From: Entonaema liquescens
Taxonomy: Eukaryota; Ascomycota; Sordariomycetes; Xylariales; Xylariaceae
Direction: 5' to 3'
Length of the DNA stretch: 64,000 nt
Assembly: GCA_902805475.1 (NCBI GenBank)
Contig: CADCSX010000008.1
Span: 992,001-1,056,000, forward strand
Shown: in pieces, positions 9,481-21,652 of the stretch
How the letters are laid out: every line of letters begins with the position of its first letter
Numbering within the stretch: the stretch's first letter is position 1
Notes under the pieces: generated by a model
Told to the model about the DNA's origin: nothing
Databases searched by the model: none
The model's input: only the letters and a program-made list of their open reading frames with translations
Position numbers and translations under genes: made by a program

Positions 9481-11823
9481 CGTGTTCCGTTCACCTTCAG
9501 CCGCAAGTGTGTTTCTCCGGTATCTTCGATTAGGTTTCCCGGCTACCTCAGGTCATTTGAGAATCCGGGGTTACGGTTTATAAAGGGAACAAGACGAAAT
9601 ATCGTGGACCATGGGCACCGTTAGGCCGGTACACGGGCCTTGGCGTATGACCCTCGTGCATGGAGCTCGCTCGGGAGAATATACGGGTAAAATAAATACG
9701 CCGCTACGACGTGGGCGACGAACCAATACCTTGCTCGGTATAGCAATCAAGTGATCCACAAGGATCCTCCAATTCGGACAGAGCTTTCGAGAGCATCGTT
9801 CGATTGCCGCAGATCTACTCGTCCTCATTCAATATTCTCGCCATTCTCGCTAGGTAGTGCCGGTGGCATATTTCCTGATGCACCTCTAGGTTGTACCATG
9901 TATGCGGACTCCAAACTGCTGCTCACACGACGTAATGATTCGTGGGGTTCTACGATATACTTAGTAAGAGCGGAGCTGAGATCGGAGGTCTGAGTAGGCA
10001 AGCTTGCGGCGTCGTGGGGGAATCGCCTCGCTACGGGAGAGCAAGCCGTCGAGCCAACGACTTAAGCCGAATATAGACTGGTGAGTTCATGGCATGGGAG
10101 GTTAGTTCCAACAAAGGATGACTTGCTGCTTATTTTCCCCATCAACTCTACTAACTTATAGAAAACGACTAAAAAGTGTAGTGGCCAATATGATTGGTTT
10201 GACAGGCTAAATAAAGAAATAGTATTCATAATAGTCATACCAATTACGTATCAATCTAACCCGACAAATTCCTTGCCTCATTTGAGAAATGTGTTGAAGC
10301 GAATAATTGATAACGCCGAGATGTTGTCGCTTAGAAACGAATGATACTCAACAACTACCCAACCTTAACCCAATGTCACATTGTTATAAAGCCAATTCAT
10401 TTAGTGAATCAATCGGACCTTAAAATAATATAATATACGCTAAGGTAGTTAAGTTAAAAATTCCGATACAACTTCAATAAACGATAATATAAGTATATGA
10501 GGTTACTTCTGATTGCCTCGTTTGAGTCTCAGCTCCATACCCACGGCAACCAAATAGCAAACCAATACCTAAAGGCTCAATATCAAGCTCTTCACTGATT
10601 TCAGCTCACGCCCCCACGAAGACATCATCCTTGCCCCCACCATCATTCGTAGAATGCCTTAAACCTCTTATGCTAATTGTGATGCTTATAATAATACCTA
10701 TGTACTTAGGCCTACTGTAGTTAATGAAGGAGCTATTGTACAAGTAGGTAGGTAAATCATCTAGACTCTCATTTATAAGTAATACCGGGGAATTTGCTCA
10801 GGCGTCATTGAGACACCTTAATGTCCACTAGGAACTCCGCTCGGACCCTCTGTTTTGTCCAGCATGTATTCGTTCCATTAGTGAATGATGAGACTCTTCT
10901 ACTTTCGAAATATCGATGTCCGTTCTTCGAAGATACTCATCTGCTATGTGTTGTGGGGTTAGATATAACAATGGCGTGGAAGGGAGGTTATACTTAATAG
11001 TAGGGTGGGCTGTGGTAAAGTCTGTGAGCTAGCCCCTAGATCTATACTTATCTCACTTCAATAACAATATTCCGGGCTGCTAGCTTAGACGCGCTACTGT
11101 TGCTAGACGATATAGCTACCTCCTAGCTTCTACATAGGTACTCAGCCAGCTGTGGCGCCGGCCCATCCTCCCTCTGTGACGGAGCACGGTAGTAGCCGAG
11201 ACCTAGGCCTGATGCCACTATCATCACGGATGAAACGATATCCTATAGAATATGGATAACTATAAGTAAACCGTGCTACAATGCCGCCGGACGCCAAAGA
11301 GTCAAGCCACAGCACTTCATGAAGTGATACCAATCGTCATCAAATCATCCCCAACCCGCATAAGGCTACCCGTAGCCGCGGACCAAACAGAACACGCACA
11401 CGAGATTGTGCAACGTGAAGACGGGTGTGGTTGTAAAAGGAACTCGCGAAAAAGCTCCTTTATCAAACTAGCTCGCGCTGTGAGCAGCACGCAAACCCAG
11501 GAGTGGACGCGTAAGCAACGCGTATCGGAGTGCGAACGGGATTCTTGGCAGAGTCGGTTCGACCCTAATTCGTGGAACAGCTAGAACAAAATGAAGTAGG
11601 CTATTGAAGTAGTAGATGTTATTGATACGAAAGCCTCACAAATCCCATGAGAAAAGGGGTTGGCGCTTGGTTGAGCCTGGCCTGAGACTAGGAAAAACTC
11701 GGACACAGCTAGCCGATCGAGTCTTTCCATAGCATTAACGGCCGGTATGATTAACCGATGACCTTCGTGAGCTCTTCGATGGCTATAACCTCAAGAGTCG
11801 ACACATGTTTGGCCAAAGGCGAG
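9481..11823. other. Long intergenic region, no gene seen
   Basis: This holds the GH94 promoter side, then AT-rich sequence at about 10.1-11.1 kb with scattered TAGGTA/TACCTA half-sites. Open frames at 9571-9993 and 11142-11584 have no recognisable content. Confidence 0.5.
9577..9584 (-). promoter_or_regulatory. Candidate TATA box of the GH94 gene
   Basis: TTTATAAA lies about 97 bp upstream of the GH94 start codon, a plausible core-promoter distance. Position and wording are the only evidence. Confidence 0.4.
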
Positions 11824-12075
11824 CTAAGTATACCTACTTAGATAGGTACCCGTAAAATCTGCGACCCAGAACTCGCCTTCTCCAAGCGTTTCGTTCTCTA
11901 AATCGTATCCTAACACGCTCGCTACTGTCCCGAGTGCAAGACACTGGTCAGGATCGGGCTTAATAACATTAGGTCTCATCTTGCCTACGCATATCCAGGG
12001 ACCTTCAGCTGCAATCGGATCGCTGATCCACCAGTCGTGCCGCTTAAAGACAAAATAGGGGCGCAAATAGCCCAC
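11824..12075 (-). pseudogene. Possible orphan coding fragment, unknown family
   Basis: About 83 codons read as plausible protein rather than noise, with aromatic-rich stretches such as GYLRPYFVFKRHDWW and a hydrophobic/acidic end (GEGEFWVADFTGT). Upstream in the same frame sits a stop, then a TCTAACG branch-like sequence and a CAG that could be an acceptor, so this may be the last exon of a spliced gene. I could not find convincing earlier exons in 12.1-12.9 kb and do not recognise the family. It could be a gene remnant or chance. Confidence 0.22.
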
Positions 12076-13051
12076 GCGCCCTGCAGCGTCGCGATGATAT
12101 TCGTGATGAAATCGTTAGAGAATAAAGTAATCGGGCGTGTGTGTCTAGGCGAATATGTGTAGTAATAGGAACTTAGAGGAGCTATATTCACCGAACCGTT
12201 CCGTCTCTGCGAAACCCGAAGGAGCGCGTTAATCCCAATATTCTTCGTGTCCCGAGCCTTAGCTCGAATTCAACAATCCGCAGTAGCAGCATATTGCCAT
12301 AAGATGAATGTAGGGTTGTAAAGACCAAGACGCTCGTCTCTCTTTGGCGGTGACTTGTTGGGAACATGTCGGCCGAGGAGATCTGGCTATGATGTGAGCA
12401 ATAAGAGGCACAAGACCTAGAGCTAAGATTGAACACTATTCGTTGAAGGAGATATTTTCACCCCAAGGCCTCGATAGGATAAAGCTTGAATGGTCCGGTA
12501 AGGAAAAGCGGGCAAGAAGGAACATGCTTGGTGGTTGAGAAGAACTAGCATCTTCTAGATTTATATACTTTGTTCAGGGATGCAGTTTTGCATCCCCATG
12601 ATGTTCAACTCTCGTATAGTAGGGTTTAACCAATACCTACTGAAGCTAGGAGGGCTACACTATTTTCTGAATAGTACCATGTGAAGTAATGCTCGGTATC
12701 TGTGGCGGAAAATAGTTAAATATTGAGTGTCTGCGATTGGGCTAAAAGTGCAGTGTGCTGTTTTCCCGCTTAATTGAAATAAGGTCTCTGTCTGCTCAAT
12801 AGAATTTATATTATACAAAAAATTTCTAACCAATATTAAAATAAAAAGGTAGGTATATCTTACTCTACATCAGGAGTCTGGGACGGGACGTTGTATAACC
12901 TTTCGAATATAAAAATGGGCAAGCTGTCTCATAATACAGTAGCAGAATCAGATTATCTGTTGCGATAAACCGAGGGCGTCCAGTTTCCTCGCCAAGCGAG
13001 TGACAATAATTTCTAGATGTATACTGCCACTAACACTCTAGAGTGTGAAAA
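12076..13051. other. Intergenic region, no gene seen
   Basis: Short minus-strand frames at 11985-12191 and 12188-12436 are unconvincing. The part from about 12.78 to 12.93 kb is AT-rich. It is the 3' side of the bZIP-ankyrin gene. Confidence 0.5.
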
Positions 13052-14187
13052 TTACTTTGCCACCCACTTGCTCGCCAAAGGGCATTTTTGCGCTTTCGAA
13101 TCCAAACGCGCACCGGCCTGGAGAAGCATCCGTACGCCAGTTTCGAAGTCGCGACAGATCGCCATATGGAGCGGCGTCCATCCGGAGTCGTCGTAAGCAT
13201 CGACGTCTAGGTAATCCGCCGCCGACTCACCTCGCCGTTCAAGGAACATACGTAGCATACCTTCGCGCCGGTAAAGCGCAGCCCAGTGCAGTGCCGATCT
13301 TGCGTCCCTGTCGACGGGAGCGATGAGGGCACCGCGTGCGATTAGTAATTGCGCCACATCTTCATGACCGCGTATTACGGCGTGCATCAGTGGAGTGCGC
13401 CCATCGCTGTCTTTCTCGTTCAAGTCTTCTCCTTGCTCTATCAGAATATCAACCATTCTCGCGTGTCCGCTCTGAGCCGCAATGTGCAAAGCACCGAGCC
13501 ATCCCTCATCGTCATCCCCACGTATTGACTCTCCAGACTCTTTAAGTTGTGCTGAGCGTCGATATCTTAGCGGCCTTCGCATATCATTAGACAGGTGGGG
13601 CTCTTGAGGCTCATTTATATCATTGTGGAGGGGATGAACGACTCTCGTATTGTCGACTATATCAGTTCTTATTATCTCTTGGAGAGGTATATCTAGTTCT
13701 CGTAGATACTGTGATGGCGAGGGAGGGTTGGTATCGGATATTAGTCCCGTAACCGTGTTTGATAACATGCCATCTATGACACTGGGATCCCAGAAGTCGG
13801 TTTCGATTTGAGCATCGTTATTCAAACTACCCCCGACCTGGTGTGAAGGGCTAGTAGCTGATAGAAGACCAGGAGAACTAGTCGAACCATTTTGTGGGGC
13901 TACATCGTGAGGCAATGATGGCTGCGACGGAATCTGGTACTGGGACCCAGTTATAGGTGCTTCAAGACTTGAGCGGGCGTCGGAATGTGTGTGATTGTTA
14001 CCTTCGCTGACAGCAGTATGGCGTTTATTCTCCCTCTTTTCTATGAAACACAAAAGTCGGCGGGCCGAAGCCAGTAAGGAAAAAGAATTTCTATATTTCA
14101 CTTACGTCGAAACCTGCGTTGGGCTATTCGATTTTGAAGTCTTCGACGCTCGACGGCGTCACCAGGCAATTGGATGTTGATGTCCAT
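13052..14187 (-). CDS. bZIP-basic-region / ankyrin-repeat regulator
   Basis: Two exons, 14106-14187 and 13052-14040, separated by a 65 bp intron (GTAAGT...CATAG), give 356 residues. Exon 1 starts MDINIQLPGD, and the junction completes the fungal bZIP DNA-contact signature RRRLQNRIAQRRFRQKR (about residues 14-30, NxxAQxxFR type). No heptad leucine zipper follows: the next stretch is polar and disordered (Ser, Asn, Pro rich, to about 200). The C-terminal third has about four ankyrin repeats, for example GALHIAAQSGHARMVDILIE, GRTPLMHAVIRGHEDVAQLL and GWTPLHMAICRDFETGVRML. This bZIP-plus-ankyrin layout occurs in Ascomycota. The likely role is a nuclear regulator in which ankyrin repeats mediate protein contacts; targets are unknown. 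The start is supported because it sits right before the conserved basic region. Confidence 0.88.
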
Positions 14188-14851
14188 GATGATTTTTATC
14201 TTTTTTATGATTAGAAATTGGGAAAACTGCCCACTTCTGAAATCAAGTGGGGGATAATGATACGTGAGTACCTCCTAACGGTTAGTACTAGGTACCTATG
14301 TAGGTAGAGTTGGACAGGGGTCCTTAGGCCGTTACGGATGTGTCACAGTGCACTGCAGAATCCATGTTACCTCTAATACTAGCTGCATCCGCGTACATGC
14401 ATTAGATACAAAGAGCATGCTCCATGTACCTGCAGCCAAAAAAAAATAGTAAAAGGGGAATAATATCAAAACTCAATAGTAAAAAAAAAAAAAAAAAAAA
14501 AAAGATTTTTTTTTCCGGCGTGTATTGACAATCAAAACGTATGCGGTTAATTGTTTCTCTTTGATACGTAGGTAAGTTACCTATTCAGGGCATGCTATTC
14601 ATATCACTTGAGCAATAGAAAAAGGGGGCAATATACGGGACTTAGCAGACCATATTTACTTATTCACAGAGGAGAAAAAGGACTTCGTAATAAAACAAGT
14701 TGCATCAGCTCTTAATAAAAAAAGGGATACGATGTCTCATATTCCCATTCGCAAGTTCAGAAATACGCCACTCTAGTACGCGTTCGGACTCATTATTCCT
14801 CCTCAACCCTCCTCTTATGTGCCAGAACTCCCTACTCTTCAGCCTACTACT
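14188..14851. other. Intergenic region with A-run
   Basis: The bZIP-ankyrin promoter and the 3' side of the GH72 gene. It contains the TAGGTACCTA palindrome at 14289-14298 and a 23-base A run at 14481-14503 followed by GA and nine T. Confidence 0.6.
14481..14503. repeat. Poly-A homopolymer, 23 bases
   Basis: An uninterrupted A23 followed by G, A and T9, which can fold back weakly. It lies upstream of the bZIP-ankyrin start. Confidence 0.9.
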
Positions 14852-16573
14852 TTACAGTAAGAACATGCCAACGCCCGAGACCAGAGCGGTGATCACGTAG
14901 GCAGCAAAGAAAGCCTTGCCGTAGTTGAAGAACGAGGGTGCCATCATGTTGCCCACGGCGGCGCCTTCGGACGAACTGCTTGCAGCTGCAGTACCCTGCT
15001 GTCCAGTTGGACTAACCACAGAGCCCTCGCCATTGGTACCAGCCGCCGAGATCAAAGCCTCACAACCAGATGAGGTCTGGGGACTTTGTGTCTTGCCCAA
15101 TCCGTTGAAGTCGCAGGCGCTCGCCTTGTTGTCACTGTTGAGGTAAAGCTGGTTGGCCACGAAAGCGAGTTGCTGCTTGGGAGAACATCCGCCGAGAGCG
15201 CCATAAGTACCAGTCGTAGCGTTGTGAGCAATTCCCTTGCAGTAATCTTGGCTTTCGCCACAGATATAGTCGAACACGTCTGCATACGAATCCTCATCAT
15301 CGGAATCGATGTTGCATTCCAGGCTAGCGACTTCACACTCGCAGAGTTGAGGGTTAACTGCAGGGGGGAGAGGTGACGCAGCAGCAGCCCATGTCGTGCC
15401 ACCAACGCGGGGGCAGGCTGGGGCGGTGTTGGATGGCTTGTACGCGCTTGACTGCGTGAGGGACGGTGTGACCTTGGCCAATTGGGACGAAAGCGATGTG
15501 TACTCGGGGTACGGGCTAACGCTATTACCATCAATAGAGACTAAACCATAGTGATTGTCCGCTTCGAAATACTCGTAGACGATACCACCTGAGAAGACAG
15601 AGGTCATGTTACCGTAAAGAACGGCAACCTCAGTAAAAGGCCTGTGGCCCTTGTCAACGCCTTCGATACAACCGTATTCGGCGAAGAAAGCAGGAACAGG
15701 GTAGTCCTTGAAGAAGTCGACACGAGTGCCATACGATGATGACTGGTAGTTACTGTTTCCACACCACGAGTAAACGTTGTAGCCCCAGAAATCAATTGAG
15801 GTAGAGACACCATCCTCAGGCTCGCAGGCAAAGTAATGAGCCAGCTCATCTCTGCTAGGAACATCAGCGGTCGCATAACCTACACCCAAAGAGTCACGGT
15901 AGTTCATCTGCTTAATGTAGGCCTTCGTGTCTCGGACGGCAGCCTTGACAAAAGCAGCAGAGGATGTCTGGTTCTGCTTCTCCACAACTTCGTTGCCAGC
16001 AAAGAAGCCGATCACGTTCTTGTATTTGCTCAGAGAGTCAACAACGGCGGTGTAGCGCTGGTAGAGACCGACATTCCATTCAGGGTTGTCGCTGTCGATG
16101 GAAGTACCAGGCTCGCCAAGATCGGCGATGACGTAGATGTCATTGGAGGCCAACTGCTCCATACAATCATCGTGGTCCTCAGTGGGATCGATAGCATAGA
16201 CTCGGATCACGTTGGTGAAGATCTTCTTCATGACGGGAATGTCGCGTTTGCACTTGTCGGCATTCGCCAGCGGATCGGTATACTTGGTGTCGCCATTGTT
16301 GTTGGCAGTACCATTGGGATTGTAGTCCTCCTGGTAAGCAATGCCCTTAAGAAGGCTAAGCACGGACAGTTAGCATTAGGATTCGCCAAGACGGCAGGTG
16401 ATAAGATAGTTAAAAGGTTAATAAACTTACAATTGAGAACCATTGTTAGAGTAGAAGAAGTGCTGGCCTACAGCCTTGATGGCGGGGATGTCATTGTAGC
16501 TCTGAGCTAATGCGGTGCCAGAGAGGGCGCCAAGTCCCAAGGCAAGATATGAGACGGCCAAGGACGTCCACAT
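14852..16573 (-). CDS. GPI-anchored 1,3-beta-glucanosyltransferase (GH72 + CBM43), Gas/Gel type
   Basis: Two exons, 16431-16573 and 14852-16355, with a 75 bp intron (GTAAGT...GCTTAG, branch GCTAAC) give 548 residues. The enzyme cuts and re-ligates beta-1,3-glucan chains, elongating wall glucan at the outer face of the plasma membrane. A signal peptide (MWTSLAVSYLALGLGALSGT) precedes the mature start QSYNDIPAI. The GH72 domain shows the acid/base Glu in FFAGNEVV (about residue 170) and the nucleophile Glu in FFAEYGC (about 274). A CBM43/X8-type cysteine module follows (LCECEVASLEC ... YICGESQDYC ... SACDFNG). A Ser/Gly-rich segment and a terminal hydrophobic stretch (AFFAAYVITALVSGVGMFLL) form the GPI signal. 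All expected residues are present. The CBM43-containing layout matches the Gas1/Gel4 group; the paralogue is not fixed. Confidence 0.96.
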
Positions 16574-19093
16574 CGTGACGGTTGGTGTTCTGCGGTTCTA
16601 AGCGAAAGAGATTCCAAGAACAACCAACCAATGGGAATAAATTAAAAAGTTGAAGAACTTAGAATCTTGCAGGCTACCACCGGAATAAACGGGAAACGAT
16701 AACGAAAGTGTACCGGTAATAATAACGAGTGTTTGTTGTTGACAAATTGCGCGACGATAAAAAAGAGGCCAAGAAAATGGAATGCGGGAGGTTTTAATTG
16801 AGAATGAGAAGAAGGTAGAAAAGCGGCGAACGTGCAGGCCAAAAGAACCAAAGGAACCGAGGTGGATCGTCAGACCAAATCAAGATCCTTCAGTCTGAAC
16901 CAATGAATTCGGTTTCAAAATTTTGGGGAACAAAACTTCTTTGCCTGTCTATTTTTTTTTTTATGTTGGTGTATGAGAGGAGAGGCGTAAGACTAGGAAC
17001 AGGAAATTGGACCGGAATAAGTGTGAAGAATGTGCTAACGAGTGCTAACCAACGTAGGTACCTACATACACCTGATACACATAGTGCATAGGTAGTGAGT
17101 GTACTTAGGATGTAAGTGACTTAGGACCTAACTACCTCATACATGTACATCAAAGAGCATTCTCACACAAGGGTTTGATTGGTCAGTTAAAAAGAGAACA
17201 CGAAGAAAGAGGCAATAGAGGCTCTAACAGTCAGGCAGTTCACTAAGCAGACCAATAACGGGACTAGAATAATTGAACCTGGTTAGATCGTGGTTGCTAT
17301 CGACTGCTTCAATTTCCTGATTAGAAGGGAGCTGATGTGGCAGACAGTGGCTATGCAAAGCGTAGTGACTCTATGAACAGCGCTGGAGGGACCTAGATAT
17401 GGTGAAGGATGGGGCGTGTGGTTAAAGAAAGGACCCCTCCATAGTCACACAGGTGACGTTTACCCCGATCTAATTGGCTTGGCAATTCCGACCTATCCGT
17501 CGCTACGAAATGACTTAAGCCCAATCAGTCCAAAGTAAATGCGATACCAGAAAGCTTAGCAAACTTGGCAGGCTGAAACTCCACAATTACCACATTTACC
17601 CACGCATTACGCATCAGGTACCTGGGTACCTAAATATATTTAATATTTAAATGCTTGGAATAATCCGTAGATCATCAGCCTACTCCAGATCTACGATGTC
17701 ACCGACTGATGATCGTTCAAACATAGGTACCTCTTATAAAAGAACAATTCAAAATGATGGAAACATTACATATATCTATTCGAGAAATATATTGTAACCA
17801 AGGATTACTAAAGTGAAATACGCATTTCAATCATCTAAATTATCCTTGAACGTGAGACGAATCGAAAACACCAAAGTGGCATATATCGCAGCGATCAATA
17901 CCCTAGCTGGTAACTCACCGCAATATTAATTCATAAAAACACGATACGATATCCACCGTTATGGTATTCCTATCTACTTTTTACTATGGTATAATTTTTT
18001 ATCGAGTAATTACACTGCGTCCTCCGAGTGTAAAACCCGAATTTTGAATCCCAAGTCTCCAGAATATTTAAGAGCCAGGTCACCGAAAGTTAAATGAAGT
18101 CGCCTATATGCGGATCCACGAGCGGCAAAGCAGTGGCAGTGCTATGTGAAGACAGGCTGTAGAGAGGTTGATATTACGGTTGTCGGTTGACGACAACCGA
18201 ACTCGAAACAACGTTACAAGTAGAATTCAACAACACACATAAAGCTTAAGCCTTCATCAATAGGGGGGAATATTAGTTTTTACGTAAAGTATGCAGTCTG
18301 ACCCAAGTCAATATCTCACTATGGATAAATGAGGATATGGGGACTTTTCAAATGAAACAACAGATCCAAGGGTCCTATCGAATTACCTAACCCCCTTTAG
18401 GGACTGGTTAGGAAATAGTAGAGATATCTTACGCGTTTTCAGGAAAGACATTTGCACACTAATCGGACTATATGCTGCTTCCGACACAAGCTAACATCTA
18501 GGATATTTGATATTGATGTTCATCCATATCATGGCGAGCAACCCGCTTTGAAGGATTGGCATATTGAGCACCTAGCATCGTATATTTTGTGAGCGCTGGC
18601 AGGCACCGAGTTCCAGGCAAGTTATCTCCGCCACCGAGCATACCAATATACGTGACCATTTTGTATCTTCGTTTTTTGGGTACTCATTATTTACCTAATA
18701 GCATAGCATACTATACTATTAACAAGACAGACATGAAAGGCCACCCAAGTTACATAAGGGTATTATGTCGGGGGGCTTTCCTCAAGCTCAAGGTACGAAA
18801 TGCCATTATTACCCTATTATACAATCGGACTAGTGAGTTGGATATTGTAGTCGCTCAAAACATCATCGTTTAATATACTGAAAAGACAGATACTAAACGC
18901 CGGTCAGTTTTCACGTAATACGTTTCACAAAGCAAAACCTCACTAGGTTCAAGAACTCTTTCACATAGCCACCAGTAGGTAGTTGTTCAATCCGATTTAT
19001 TCAATCAACTCAGTTGAGCCCAACACACGTTTCCTCCCCGCCTCTCATACAACATCAACGGCGTAGTTTACATTTTTATCTCACTCGCAACTT
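16574..19093. other. Long intergenic region
   Basis: The GH72 promoter side and then AT-rich sequence without convincing genes. It holds TAGGTACCTA at 17055-17064, related GGTACC sites near 17617-17640 and 17724, and a perfect 9-bp inverted repeat at 18177-18199. A 94-codon frame at 18589-18873 (+) has no recognisable content. Confidence 0.5.
18177..18199. repeat. Perfect inverted repeat, 9-bp arms, 5-nt loop
   Basis: CGGTTGTCG and CGACAACCG flank GTTGA. One or two hairpins of this size are expected by chance in 64 kb, so function is not implied. Confidence 0.6.
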
Positions 19094-19561
19094 TCAAGCC
19101 TGAGTCGCCCCAGGAATCTCCTTCACCCAATCCGCCCTCCGATGCGAGAACAGCTCTGTGACCGGCTTGTCGACTTTGCCGAAGAAATCCGGATCGTCTA
19201 TGACACCCGCTTTAAGGATGGGGTTGAACTCGGAGTACTTCCCGTTACGCCACAGAGTCGAACCACAGTCGCCGCAGAAATAGGACGTTATCTCATTCCC
19301 GGAACCACCGATCACGGTGAATGTCTTGGGCGTTCCTGAGATGACCTTGAAGCCGGCTGCGGGCACAACGACGTTTGTGCTGAAGGCTGAACCCGAGATC
19401 TTATGGCAGTCGAGACAGTGGCAGACCGACTATGACGAATTAGCGATTTAAAAGTACACGATGAATGGAATGAGGTAATATAGAGTTCTAACCTTTCTAA
19501 GGGGTTCGCCTTCGACCGAGATGCGAATCTTACCGCAAAGGCAGCCACCTTCTTGAGCCAT
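19094..19561 (-). CDS. GFA-domain (CENP-V/GFA) zinc protein
   Basis: Two exons, 19493-19561 and 19094-19429, with a 63 bp intron (GTTAGA...GTCATAG, branch CTAAT) give 134 residues. The splice restores the complete GFA zinc set: GGCLCGKI at the start, SVCHCLDCHKISGSAF across the junction, and YFCGDCGSTLW in the middle. The family is named after glutathione-dependent formaldehyde-activating enzyme, but most fungal members have no proven substrate; they are small cytosolic zinc proteins thought to act on thiol adducts. The length and Cys spacing are typical. Exon 1 begins MAQEGGCLCG, and no in-frame alternative start is needed. It stands alone, about 2.5 kb from the GH72 gene. Confidence 0.9.
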
Positions 19562-21652
19562 GGTAGACGTTCAGGGGTGATTCGTTAGTTGAATATATTG
19601 TATATACGCAACTCTTCGGTAAGAGTATTAAGGGGGTAGTAGTAAGTGATCTTCTACCTAAATCCGATGAATGGTTGGCTGGAGTGTAAAGGGTGCCATC
19701 AAGGTATTCCAACTCGATTTATATATTAATTTTCCCTTGTGTCGCAATTGACGCATCTGTTCTTTCTGTCTTGATATCCTGCGAATACTACGATCCTGCG
19801 AATAGGTACTTGATCCCCTGGTCGGTTACATACTTAGCCTGCAGAAGGGCGCCAGCATTGACAAATCAATCCCCAAATTAAGACGCCGAGTTACTGATCG
19901 CGATTAGCGTTCGTTATATGAACTTCAAACCCCGTACATCGCGAATCCTTGAAACGGGGTTCCGGCTTCGGGTATTACTGCAAAAAGACGAAGAGAGGGC
20001 GTACGTCAAGCAGTCAAAAATGACTAAAAATGAAACTTGGGTATTTTAACAATATCTTTTTTGCACTTTAGATGCGGCTTACTGTATATGGCGACATGAT
20101 TCCAAATTGGACTTAGATAAGCGGTCTTAGGGGAGCCAAGGCGTGGTGACAGCAAGGGCGCGAAATCCACCTTTTACATACATCGCAATCGAAACGAATT
20201 ACTTGCTTCAGGGATTCCCCACCTGAGGATGCCGGAGAATGAAACTACAATCCACTACCGAATAGTAATGTCGTACGTTTCGCTTGTGAGATCGAGATTA
20301 TATTTTTCCTCTCGCCATCTGACAAGGTGGCGTCATCACGTCCAGTAAAGTCAATTATGACATCTGCTCGTTGATGTATCGTGCATTATTACATAAGCTT
20401 GAACGTCGCCGTTTAAAAATAACTCAAGCTATTGCTGTCTTTGATGTGTAGATGAAGGATAGGTACTTTATATTACATAGGTACCTACCTAGGCTTTCGC
20501 TTGAAAAAGAAGGATGGAAAAAATGGACCTCGTATAGTTAAGTGTCAAGTGACTTGTATAATCTTTTGTTCTGCTCCCATAAGACTTGGGTATAGGTCCT
20601 CAGGTGTCAGAAGAACATACCCATTTATATCAATGAAAATTTCCAAAGGGGTTAGATACAACATAATACACTAGGAATAGTTTAAAGAACTCAACTGCTT
20701 AACTAGATACCTACTTAAGGTAATCAAATCTGTATAAGCAATATATCCGTACCCTTCTGGTACCTGATATGCTGGCATAAAACAACGCGTAGAAAGATGA
20801 AAATGTATAAAATGCCTTCCCTCGAAAGATACGTGATACTTCAAATTAGATCACATCGAACCACCAAGGCAATTACCTACTTGCCTAGAGTGAATACCTA
20901 TTTCTTATAACTTAGATAGCTACCAATATTTTATTGTCAAAGGATTATACCGCCGACTACTTCAATGGTTATATTTCTCCTTCTTTCTTGGAATTTCACA
21001 GGCTCCAATAATCAAACATTATATTGATAAATTATGTAAGCCGATATACAAAAAAGTAAGAACGCTTTGCTCATAGTAACGCCAATAGTCTGCTCCTTAT
21101 AGGGCGATATCTGAGTATATGTAAACCTTACGGAGCGAAGCAGAGGTTGAAAATGGTCCTATAATACTCAGTATGAAGTGACTATGAGTTGGCTTGTGAG
21201 GATGGTTCTTTGGAAGTAAATGTGAATCTCATTTAAGAATATGCTTCTTCTTAATCTTTCTTTCGCCCGCGTAAGTAGAGCATAGGATAGTATGTAACTG
21301 TCTCTTATTAGTAAGTAATACCAAGGCATACTTAGCCGTATCTGTAGCAGTAAAGGTGTCGCAACAATTGCGAGTGCTCTTAATATAAAGTGATGCTATT
21401 TCAAGAACCTCTCGCTGGGCCTACAATGTAGATTACTTCACAAACTAGCTGTATACAACTGCCCGCGAAAATTACTGTAAATCATCAACTTAGTCAGGTG
21501 ACTTTGGGGGATTTACCCATGTACTGAGTGCCCAAAGCAAACATTCTGGCCAACAACTACTAACATCCCTAATTTCATATCCAACTATCACCAACCCCTC
21601 TCAATACAATCTGGATTCTTCGACTATTGCTTCTTATAAGACAATTGCCAAT
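19562..21652. other. Intergenic region, no gene seen
   Basis: AT-rich sequence between the divergent GFA and F-box genes. It contains the TAGGTACCTA palindrome at 20478-20487 with a neighbouring CCTAGG. No open frame with recognisable content. Confidence 0.55.

Noticed and set aside
15836..16510. 224-codon plus-strand frame opposite the GH72 gene
   Set aside because: Antisense to conserved coding and its intron; no recognisable protein.
18177..18199. Perfect hairpin as a regulatory or RNA element
   Set aside because: Hairpins of this size are expected by chance in 64 kb, and no gene or terminator context supports it.
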